A stretch of DNA of 46,230 bases. Origin: Limosilactobacillus difficilis. Its GTDB lineage: Bacteria; Bacillota; Bacilli; Lactobacillales; Lactobacillaceae. A program made the position numbers and the translations under genes. Every line of letters begins with the position of its first letter. Position 1 is the first letter of the stretch. Under the pieces are notes generated by a model. It was not told the origin of the DNA and ran no database searches. It worked only from the letters and a program-made list of their open reading frames with translations. The DNA is taken from the NCBI RefSeq assembly GCF_947387495.1, contig NZ_CANDNU010000012.1, positions 1 to 46,230 on the forward strand, in the 5' to 3' direction. Positions 40,323 to 46,230 of this stretch are shown in pieces.

Positions 40323-40880
40323 ATGACAGCAAGTAAGAATGGGATTCGGCAGGCTTACATCGCTCGCCTGCGGCAGCTGGACCCGACCACTCGTCAGAGG
40401 GAAGAGCAAAAGCTATACGCAAAGCTTTTCAGTCAGCAGGAATGGCTGACAGCTCGGTCTGTTGCGGTAACGATGAGCATGGGCTTTGAAATTGACACTC
40501 ACCCCATTATTTTACGGGGACAAGAAGAGGGAAAGCAGATATTAGTGCCGCGGACCTTGCCGAAACACCAGCTGGAATTTGTAACAATTGACGAAGTATC
40601 CCAGTTTGAAGAAACCCACTTTGGCGTTTTGGAACCAGTTAACGGCGATGTTTGGCCGGCTGAGCAAATTGATCTGATCGTTGTTCCAGGCGTTGCCTTT
40701 ACGAAGAGCGGCAAGCGCCTCGGTTTTGGGGGCGGCTATTATGACCGTTATCTTCAGCATTACTCGGGCCGGACTCTTTCATTGGCCCTGGATGTGCAGT
40801 TGGCTGCTGAAGATGCCTGGACCAGTGATAACACTGACGTTCAAATTGGCGGGGTCATTAGCACAGGTGATGAGCAATGA
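40323..40880 (+). CDS. fthC: 5-formyltetrahydrofolate cyclo-ligase
   Basis: 185 aa. ATP-dependent conversion of 5-formyl-THF to 5,10-methenyl-THF. N-terminal basic motif (NGIRQAYIARL), substrate loop VTMSMGFEIDTHPII, and the C-terminal nucleotide-binding signature RLGFGGGYYDRYL. It is B. subtilis YqgN, in the same neighbourhood. ATG 40323 follows GGGAGG; its stop overlaps the rhomboid start by four bases (ATGA). Confidence 0.95.
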   Translation: MTASKNGIRQAYIARLRQLDPTTRQREEQKLYAKLFSQQEWLTARSVAVTMSMGFEIDTHPIILRGQEEGKQILVPRTLPKHQLEFVTIDEVSQFEETHFGVLEPVNGDVWPAEQIDLIVVPGVAFTKSGKRLGFGGGYYDRYLQHYSGRTLSLALDVQLAAEDAWTSDNTDVQIGGVISTGDEQ

Positions 40881-41536
40881 CTTATTCCTGGCGTGATGCC
40901 CCGGTGACGACCATCTTGATCGTCATTCAGGTCGTCGTCTTTTTGGCCATGACCTTTGCTGGGGGTTCGACGAATACGGCAGTGTTGTTGCATTTTGGAG
41001 CCAATAATGCGGCTCTCGTTCGGGCTGGTCAGTATTGGCGGCTGTTGACGGCTGGTTTTGTTCATATTGGTACGGGACACCTGGTCATCAATTCGATCAC
41101 CTTGTTTTTTATCGGCTATTACGTGGAGCGCTTATTTGGCCACTGGCGGATGCTTGTTATTTACCTCGTCAGCGTGTTGACCGGGAATCTATTGAGCAAT
41201 GCCTTTTTGACAAATGGTTTGGCCGCTGGTTCTAGTACGGGAATTTTCGGCTTATTTGGAGCGTTTCTCCTTCTTGGAATGGCTTTTCATGATAATATGG
41301 CAATTCGTTCCGTGGCCAGACAATTTTTACTTTTGGTTGTTTTTAATTTGATTACTGATGTCTTTATGCCCGGAATTGATTTGGCCGGTCACCTTGGCGG
41401 TCTTGTGGGTGGCTTTCTGATGGCTGCGGTGGTTGCTGCACCGCGCCTCGGAAGAATTGACTTGCTAAAGCGCTTACTGAGTGGCATTATATTACTTGTA
41501 GCTATTTTTGTCTTCGGCGGAATGGGGTTACGTTAA
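40877..41536 (+). CDS. Rhomboid family intramembrane serine protease
   Basis: 219 aa, six to seven membrane segments. The catalytic Ser is in GSSTGIFGLFGAF (~118) and the His in DLAGHLGGLVGG (~171); the N-terminal region has HFGAN and HIGTGHLVINSI. Corresponds to YqgP (GluP) of B. subtilis without its long N-terminal extension. YqgP cleaves the magnesium transporter MgtE and other membrane proteins; the substrate here is unknown. Coupled to fthC and yqgQ. Confidence 0.93.
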   Translation: MTYSWRDAPVTTILIVIQVVVFLAMTFAGGSTNTAVLLHFGANNAALVRAGQYWRLLTAGFVHIGTGHLVINSITLFFIGYYVERLFGHWRMLVIYLVSVLTGNLLSNAFLTNGLAAGSSTGIFGLFGAFLLLGMAFHDNMAIRSVARQFLLLVVFNLITDVFMPGIDLAGHLGGLVGGFLMAAVVAAPRLGRIDLLKRLLSGIILLVAIFVFGGMGLR

Positions 41537-41793
41537 TGCAGAGTAATAACAATTACTTGAAGACTTATTACGATGTATTGCAGCTCCTGAAACGTTTTGA
41601 TGTTTTCATCTACGTTGGCCGGCGGCTGTGGGACATTGAATTGGCCGCCCTTGAGGTTGATAACTTGTACCAGGCTGGCGTGATTGATCGGCAGACCTAT
41701 TTGCAGGCCAAGCTGGTTTTGAGGCGGGAACACCGAGAACAAGCAGAGTATGATTTAAAGCATAGGAAAGGGACGAATAAAGATGAGCAATAA
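41536..41793 (+). CDS. yqgQ: YqgQ family (DUF910) protein
   Basis: 85 aa, small, cytoplasmic, helical: TYYDVLQLLKRFDVFIYVGRRLWDIELAALEVDNLY. Known only as a family that sits before glcK in Firmicutes. The core module is about 60 aa; the C-terminal charged tail makes this one longer. It overlaps the rhomboid stop by one base and glcK by 11 bases. Confidence 0.92.
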   Translation: MQSNNNYLKTYYDVLQLLKRFDVFIYVGRRLWDIELAALEVDNLYQAGVIDRQTYLQAKLVLRREHREQAEYDLKHRKGTNKDEQ

Positions 41794-42748
41794 AAAATTG
41801 ATTGGTGTTGACCTTGGCGGAACGACGATTAAGTTCGCTTTTTTGACCGAAGATGGTGAAATTCAACAAAAGTGGTCGGTCAAGACCAATATTTTGGATG
41901 ACGGTTCTCACATTGCTCCAGACATCGTTGAATCAATTAACCACCACATCGACCTTTACAAGATGGATCGACAGGACTTCATCGGAATTGGGATGGGGAC
42001 TCCCGGAACAATTGATCACGAAAAGGGAACGGTAACGAGTGCCTACAACCTCGGCTGGAAGAAGCCAACTGAGGTCGTCAAGCCGATTGAAGAAGGTACC
42101 GGACTTAAGTTTGCTATTGAAAATGACGCTAACGTTGCTGCTTTAGGTGAACGTTGGAAGGGTGCTGGTAATGAAGGTGACGATGTAGCTTTTATCACCC
42201 TTGGCACCGGTGTCGGCGGTGGTTTGATCGCTAATGGCAAGTTAATTCACGGTTTTGGTGATGCTGGTGGTGAGGTCGGCCACATGATCGTTAAACCAGG
42301 TGGCTACCTTTGCACTTGTGGCAACCATGGTTGTTTGGAACAATATGCTTCTGCAACCGGGATTGTGCACATTGCCCAAGACAAGGCGGAAGAATATGAA
42401 GGCGACAGCAAGCTCAAGGCAATGATCGACAATGGGGAAGAAGTAACGGCTAAGATCGTCTTTGACCTGGCTAAGCAAAACGATTACCTCTCCAACCAGG
42501 TCGTTGACGAAGTTTGCATGTACCTCGGCCTGGCTTGTGCCAACCTCTCTAACGCTTTGAACCCGCAATTCATGGTTATTGGCGGTGGGGTTTCGGCTGC
42601 TGGTAAGTTCCTGCTCGATCGTGTTCAAAAGAACTTTACCAAGTTTGCCTTTCCAACTGTTCGGACTTCGACGAAGCTTAAGTTAGCTGAATTAGGTAAC
42701 GACGCTGGTGTGATCGGTGCTGCTTCACTGGCCCGTCAGTTTGAGTAA
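41783..42748 (+). CDS. glcK: Glucokinase (ROK family)
   Basis: 321 aa. It phosphorylates glucose with ATP. N-terminal DLGGTTIKFAFL (phosphate binding), GMGTPGTIDHEKG, catalytic Asp in AIENDANVAALGE, ROK signature LGTGVGGGLIANG, and the zinc site CTCGNHGCLEQ. Start ATG 41783 lies inside yqgQ with AAAGGGAC upstream. It follows the B. subtilis yqgQ-glcK pairing. Confidence 0.96.
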   Translation: MSNKKLIGVDLGGTTIKFAFLTEDGEIQQKWSVKTNILDDGSHIAPDIVESINHHIDLYKMDRQDFIGIGMGTPGTIDHEKGTVTSAYNLGWKKPTEVVKPIEEGTGLKFAIENDANVAALGERWKGAGNEGDDVAFITLGTGVGGGLIANGKLIHGFGDAGGEVGHMIVKPGGYLCTCGNHGCLEQYASATGIVHIAQDKAEEYEGDSKLKAMIDNGEEVTAKIVFDLAKQNDYLSNQVVDEVCMYLGLACANLSNALNPQFMVIGGGVSAAGKFLLDRVQKNFTKFAFPTVRTSTKLKLAELGNDAGVIGAASLARQFE

Positions 42749-42797
42749 ACTCAGGGAAGGATGAGAGAGATTGATCATTGCAGCAACAGGTGGTAAT

Positions 42798-43196
42798 ATG
42801 TGGGCTTCCCTGGTCGTTGTTTTTGGGGCTCTAATCATTGTCTGGGGTGGAACCTACCTCTTCCAGCGTTGGCAGATGCACCATTACGCAACCGTAATTG
42901 ATGAGGATCAGTTTGCTCGTGGCATCCATAAGGCCCAGGTGGTGGATGTTCGCCAGGATAATGACTTTCGCAAGGGTCATATCTTAGGTGCCCGCAACAT
43001 TCCCTATGCTTATCTGACTCAGCAATACAGTGAATTGCGTAAGGACATGCCGGTTTACTTGTATGATGCCGGGACGACGGCGGTAATTCAGGCTGCTCGC
43101 GTCTTGTACAAGCACGGTTACCGCGACCTCTACATCCTTGCTGGCGGCTATCTGGAATGGCACGGCAAGACGAAGAAGGACAAGTACGCTGATTAG
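42798..43196 (+). CDS. Membrane-anchored rhodanese-domain protein (YqhL/YqgP neighbour type)
   Basis: About 132 aa. One N-terminal membrane helix (WASLVVVFGALIIVWGGTYLF), then a rhodanese fold (about 45-132): VVDVRQDNDFRKGHILGARNIPY, then PVYLYDAGTTAVIQAARVLY. The active-site Cys of rhodaneses is replaced in YLYDAG, so sulfurtransferase activity is unlikely. ATG 42798 follows GGTGG; TTG 42771 behind AGGGAAGG is an equally possible start and adds nine residues. Last gene of the fthC-glcK operon. Confidence 0.88.
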   Translation: MWASLVVVFGALIIVWGGTYLFQRWQMHHYATVIDEDQFARGIHKAQVVDVRQDNDFRKGHILGARNIPYAYLTQQYSELRKDMPVYLYDAGTTAVIQAARVLYKHGYRDLYILAGGYLEWHGKTKKDKYAD

Positions 43197-43217
43197 TCAG
43201 ATCAGCCTAAGATGATA

Positions 43218-43265
43218 AAAACCTCTAGCATCCGGATACTTCCGAATTCTAGAGGTTTTCTTTTG
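43218..43265. terminator. Two-way terminator after the rhodanese gene
   Basis: AAAACCTCTAG pairs with CTAGAGGTTTT, with an inner CCG/CGG-like helix, and T-rich ends. Confidence 0.8.
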
Positions 43266-43287
43266 TTGTCTATTTGGCTATAGCAAT

Positions 43288-43464
43288 TTAGCCCTGGTGA
43301 GCACTCCGTCCTTTCCGGATTGCTGCCCGCCGGTTTTCGTCGAAACGGTTTTCTTCGTCTTCAACGGGTTTGATAACCGTTTGGTGGAAGGTGATTACGC
43401 CACTGGCTACTGCTGCCAACGTGGCGACGGTGCCAAATACAAAGCCTTTAGCAAATTTTCCCAT
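43288..43464 (-). CDS. DUF3042 family small membrane protein
   Basis: 58 aa. One membrane helix (about 4-26; AKGFVFGTVATLAAVASGVITF) followed by an acidic-to-basic cytoplasmic tail (VEDEENRFDENRRAAIRKGR). This is the pattern of DUF3042 proteins, found next to miaA in lactobacilli; function unknown. ATG 43464 has AAGGAGG eight bases upstream; GTG 43470 is too close to it. A -10 TATAAT lies at 43517-43512. Confidence 0.88.
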   Translation of the reverse strand: MGKFAKGFVFGTVATLAAVASGVITFHQTVIKPVEDEENRFDENRRAAIRKGRSAHQG

Positions 43465-43511
43465 CTTCACAACCTCCTTCTTGTCAATCGTATTGTGATG
43501 GTTACTCTTTA

Positions 43512-43517
43512 ATTATA
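43512..43517 (-). promoter_or_regulatory. -10 box for the DUF3042 gene
   Basis: TATAAT on the minus strand, 47 bases before the start; no convincing -35. Confidence 0.35.
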
Positions 43518-43570
43518 CACTACTAACACCGAAGAAAGTTTGAATTAATCAATGAAAGGTGGTCTTAGGA

Positions 43571-44491
43571 ATGGCCAAAGTGGCTGCAATTGTCGGGCCG
43601 ACCGCAGTTGGTAAAACGGCCCTATCGATTCAACTGGCCCAGGATTTAAACGGCGAGGTGATTTCGGGCGACTCAATGCAGGTCTACCGGGGACTAGATA
43701 TTGGGACGGCGAAGGTGACAAATGCGGAAATGGCGGGAGTAGCGCACCACCTGATCGATATCCGCCAAGCGAATGAAAGTTTTTCCGTGGCAGATTTTCA
43801 ACGATTAGCCAATCAGGCAATCGCCGCTATCAGCAAACGTCAGCATTTACCGTTGGTGGTCGGGGGCACCGGCTTTTACGTCCAAGCCCTCGTCAACAAT
43901 CTAAATCTCGGTGGTTCTAATGGTAAGCAAGGTGGCAGCAGCCGGCGGCGTTGGGAACAATTTGCTGAACAGTATGGCGCCAAGGCTGCTTGGCATGAAT
44001 TAAAGCGTCAAGACCCGCACGCTGCTGAACGGATTCCGGTCAACAACGTACGAAGGGTGGTGCGGGCCTTAGAAGTGATTTCGACAACGGGACATCGCTT
44101 CTCTGATCAGCCTCAACACCGAAGTCAGCACCAATTTTATATCATCGCTTTAACGACGAATCGACAAGTTCTGTACCAGCGGATTAACCAGCGGGTTGAT
44201 TTGATGGTCAAGGCAGGGTTGGTCGACGAAGCACGGCGTTTGTGGCAGGCTGGCGGTCGCCAGTGGCAGTCAGGAAAGGGTATCGGCTACCACGAATTAT
44301 TTGATTATTTTGAAGGTCAATGTTCGCTTGACGATGCAATTGAAAAAATCAAACTGGATTCTCGGCACTATGCGAAACGTCAACTGACCTGGTTTCGGAA
44401 TAAGATGACAGTCCATTGGTACGATTTAGTCAGCGGTGTCAATAGTACTAAAGAAATTGAAGCTGATCTACGGGCATGGTTAACAAAGTAA
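43571..44491 (+). CDS. miaA: tRNA dimethylallyltransferase
   Basis: 306 aa. It adds the isopentenyl group to A37 of tRNAs that read UNN codons. P-loop GPTAVGKTALS (~8-18), catalytic Asp/Ser-Gln in SGDSMQVYRGLDIGTAK, VVGGTGFYVQAL, and RRVVRALEV. The C-terminal KQLTWFRN-like RQLTWFRNKM is typical. ATG 43571 has AAAGGTGG upstream; GTG 43559 overlaps it. In many Firmicutes miaA is followed by glnR-glnA; here it is followed by glnA directly. Confidence 0.96.
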   Translation: MAKVAAIVGPTAVGKTALSIQLAQDLNGEVISGDSMQVYRGLDIGTAKVTNAEMAGVAHHLIDIRQANESFSVADFQRLANQAIAAISKRQHLPLVVGGTGFYVQALVNNLNLGGSNGKQGGSSRRRWEQFAEQYGAKAAWHELKRQDPHAAERIPVNNVRRVVRALEVISTTGHRFSDQPQHRSQHQFYIIALTTNRQVLYQRINQRVDLMVKAGLVDEARRLWQAGGRQWQSGKGIGYHELFDYFEGQCSLDDAIEKIKLDSRHYAKRQLTWFRNKMTVHWYDLVSGVNSTKEIEADLRAWLTK

Positions 44492-44540
44492 ATCAGAAAA
44501 CGCTTTCCCAGTTTTAACCGTTCGATTCACTAAATTTGAA

Positions 44541-44569
44541 TTGACATTTTTCATACAGGCCGTTAATCT
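44541..44569 (+). promoter_or_regulatory. Promoter of glnA
   Basis: Perfect -35 TTGACA (44541-44546), 17 bases, -10 TAATCT (44564-44569). Transcript expected from about 44576. No clear GlnR box (TGTNA-N7-TNACA) was seen around it. Confidence 0.6.
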
Positions 44570-44575
44570 TTATAC

Positions 44576-44701
44576 CAGTGAGAGATGAGTAACGAGTGGG
44601 GGCTGCTAGATTGTTCGGCTTTTCGTGACGCCTCATCGCCAGAAGTTAACTCGGACTTGGTCCCAGGGATTGTTGCAGGACGCAACGGAAGGATGATTTC
44701 A
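44576..44701 (+). promoter_or_regulatory. Structured 5' leader of glnA
   Basis: About 126 bases without a recognisable gene. GATGAG (44584-44589) pairs with CTCATC (44632-44637), with ACGA/TCGT inside. GTTGC-AGGAC-GCAAC (44672-44686) is a hairpin directly next to the ribosome binding site GGAAGGA (44687-44693). TCATC (44633-44637) could instead pair with GATGA (44692-44696), which would cover part of that site. No T-box core and no known glutamine riboswitch layout. The frame stays open through the leader, but it is not likely to be coding. Confidence 0.4.
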
Positions 44702-46045
44702 ATGTCAAAACATGTCTATACCAATGATGAAGTTCACGACTTGGTCAAGAAGGAAAACGTTCATTTTCTTCGCCTGATGTTTTCTGATCTGTTCGGCACG
44801 ATGAAGAGTGTTGACATTCCAGTTAGCCAGCTGGATAAGCTGCTGGCTAATAAGATCATGTTCGACGGTTCATCAATCGATGGTTTTGTCCGGATTGAAG
44901 AAAGTGACATGTATCTTTACCCAGACAATTCTACTTGGCTGGTTTTCCCGTGGGGTGAAGAACACGGGAAGGTTGCACGGGTAATCTGCAGTGTACACAT
45001 GACGGATGGTACGCCATTTGCTGGTGATCCTCGCAACGCTCTGATCAGCGAAGTCAAGAAGATGGAAGATGCAGGTTTTAAGAGTTTCAACATCGGTCCC
45101 GAACCCGAATTCTTCCTCTTCAAGACTGACGAACACGGCAACCCGACCTTCCAAGTTAATGACCACGAATCATACTTTGATATGGAACCCGGCGATGCTG
45201 GTGAAGATTGCCGTCGTGACATCGTCATTATGCTGGAAAAGATGGGCTTCAACGTTGAAGCATCCCACCACGAAGTTGCTCCTGGCCAACACGAAATTGA
45301 CTTCAAATATGCCGACGCCCTTGAAGCCGCTGACAATATCCAGACTTTCAAGTTCGTTGTCCGGACAATTGCTAAGCAACACGGTCTGCATGCAACCTTT
45401 ATGCCAAAGCCATTATCAGGAATTAACGGTTCAGGGATGCACATCAACATGTCCCTCTTTGACCAAGCCGGCCATAACGCCTTCTATGACGACAAAGACA
45501 AAATGCAGCTGTCTGACACCGCCTACCACTTCTTGGCCGGTGTTCTCAAGCACGTGCGCAGCTTAACGGCGATTTGCAACCCGATTGTCAACTCTTACAA
45601 GCGGCTGGTTCCGGGTTACGAAGCACCAGTCTACGTTGCTTGGTCTGCTTCGAACCGTTCGCCGCTGATCCGGATCCCAAGTGACCGGGGCATGGGGACG
45701 CGGCTGGAGCTGCGTTCCGTTGACCCAACGGCCAACCCATACCTGGCGATTGCAACGATCCTCGCAGCAGGGATGGACGGTTTGGAAAACAAGCTGACTC
45801 CAGCACCGAGTGTCGACGAAAACATCTACGAGATGTCCGAAAAGGAACGGACAGAAAAGAACATCAAGAACCTGCCTGACACCCTCCATAACGCCTTGAA
45901 GGATCTTAAGACAGATGATGTTGTTCGGGCGGCCCTGGGCGATCACCTCTACCAGAGTTTCTACGAAGCCAAGACGCGGGAATACGATGCATATCGTCAA
46001 CAGGTATCGGACTGGGAACGCAATTCCTACATTAGCCAGTATTAA
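44702..46045 (+). CDS. glnA: Glutamine synthetase, type I
   Basis: 447 aa, the short Firmicutes GSI-alpha form without adenylylation. It makes glutamine from glutamate, ammonia and ATP. Marks: latch [31 protein letters not shown], the ATP-binding [13 protein letters not shown], and [12 protein letters not shown] with [17 protein letters not shown] use ATG 44702 ([18 protein letters not shown]), behind GGAAGG by nine bases. An in-frame ATG at 44585 would add 39 residues unlike any GlnA. Confidence 0.97.
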   Translation: MSKHVYTNDEVHDLVKKENVHFLRLMFSDLFGTMKSVDIPVSQLDKLLANKIMFDGSSIDGFVRIEESDMYLYPDNSTWLVFPWGEEHGKVARVICSVHMTDGTPFAGDPRNALISEVKKMEDAGFKSFNIGPEPEFFLFKTDEHGNPTFQVNDHESYFDMEPGDAGEDCRRDIVIMLEKMGFNVEASHHEVAPGQHEIDFKYADALEAADNIQTFKFVVRTIAKQHGLHATFMPKPLSGINGSGMHINMSLFDQAGHNAFYDDKDKMQLSDTAYHFLAGVLKHVRSLTAICNPIVNSYKRLVPGYEAPVYVAWSASNRSPLIRIPSDRGMGTRLELRSVDPTANPYLAIATILAAGMDGLENKLTPAPSVDENIYEMSEKERTEKNIKNLPDTLHNALKDLKTDDVVRAALGDHLYQSFYEAKTREYDAYRQQVSDWERNSYISQY

Positions 46046-46065
46046 TCAATTAGCGAAAAAAGTTT

Positions 46066-46151
46066 AAAGCGCTTCTGATAGTTAGCATAGAGTGGTTATC
46101 AGTCTGTTAAAGACAATGCTGATTTGCCGCTAGCTATCAGGAGCGCTTTTT
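46066..46151 (+). terminator. Large nested hairpin after glnA
   Basis: AAAGCGCTTCTGATAGTTAGC (46066-46086, 21 bases) pairs fully in RNA with 46129-46149 (two G-U pairs), enclosing a second hairpin ATCAG..CTGAT with GTCT/AGAC inside, and a TTTTT tail. Longer than a normal terminator. Confidence 0.7.
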
Positions 46152-46230
46152 AGGACGAATTGTCAAACTAAGTGCAACGGTTCTTCAAAAAATATCTCAA
46201 ACGGTGTTTGATAGTTTAATATTTTTCTAG
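46152..46230. other. Non-coding right edge
   Basis: An AT-rich stretch with no ORF, promoter or clear repeat that I can support. Confidence 0.3.

Noticed and set aside
44585-44701. 39-codon N-terminal extension of glnA from ATG 44585
   Set aside because: It would begin about nine bases after the predicted transcript start without a ribosome binding site, and GlnA proteins start at the MSKHVYT position. An open frame of this length is not unusual by chance.
46153-46230. A second insertion-sequence end at the right edge
   Set aside because: The sequence gave a vague impression of an IS tip, but no inverted repeat, ORF or match could be shown.

Overview
This window is a stretch of core chromosome from a low-to-mid GC Gram-positive bacterium, almost certainly a lactobacillus. 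Several features point there: the dnaB-dnaI primosome loaders; an infC-rpmI-rplT operon behind an L20-type leader; a Phe T-box in front of pheST; the yqeG-yqeH-yhbY-nadD-yqeK-rsfS operon; the pbpA-rpmG-fthC-rhomboid-yqgQ-glcK order; a small DUF3042 protein; and strong GGAGG ribosome binding sites. Fairly GC-rich codon use suggests the Limosilactobacillus side of the family, but I cannot fix the species. No rRNA, tRNA, CRISPR array or prophage is visible.

Layout. 1-105 is the end of an IS3-type insertion sequence running off the left edge. 151-3822 holds a small PepSY-like membrane protein, a thioredoxin-like protein, ytpR, murC and a Bax-inhibitor-1 family protein. 3934-10932 is a DNA replication and repair block: polA, mutM, coaE, nrdR, dnaB, dnaI. 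10929-12274 is the initiation factor 3 and L35/L20 operon; infC appears to start at ATA. 12411-17900 is the yqeG-to-tmcAL operon for ribosome biogenesis, NAD synthesis and tRNA modification. 17904-18743 is yceD-rpmF (L32 was found by eye). 18906-22211 holds a secreted CHAP-like protein and an ArlRS-type two-component system. 22288-24956 holds menE, menB and a divergent hotdog thioesterase, the middle of the DHNA branch of menaquinone synthesis. 24983-28287, on the minus strand, holds a MATE exporter with a structured leader, a variant peptide deformylase, yidC and acylphosphatase. 28350-34852 holds an rRNA methyltransferase, an HD protein, a YodB-like HxlR regulator, T-box pheST, an MltG-like protein without its catalytic domain, and greA. 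34927-37572 is a YfhO membrane protein. 37767-43196 is class B PBP, L33, a candidate attenuator, fthC, rhomboid, yqgQ, glcK and a rhodanese. 43288-46045 is the DUF3042 protein, miaA and glnA; glnA has a structured leader and no glnR beside it.

Most genes are ordinary housekeeping genes. The parts most worth a second look are regulatory RNA: (i) two mutually exclusive hairpins plus an 18-codon upstream ORF before the MATE gene; (ii) an antiterminator/terminator pair between rpmG and fthC; (iii) the glnA leader. Among proteins, the stand-outs are the MltG remnant, the Asn-variant deformylase, the secreted CHAP-like protein, and a YodB-like regulator in a genome that carries quinone-pathway genes. 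All structures were folded by eye and no database was searched.
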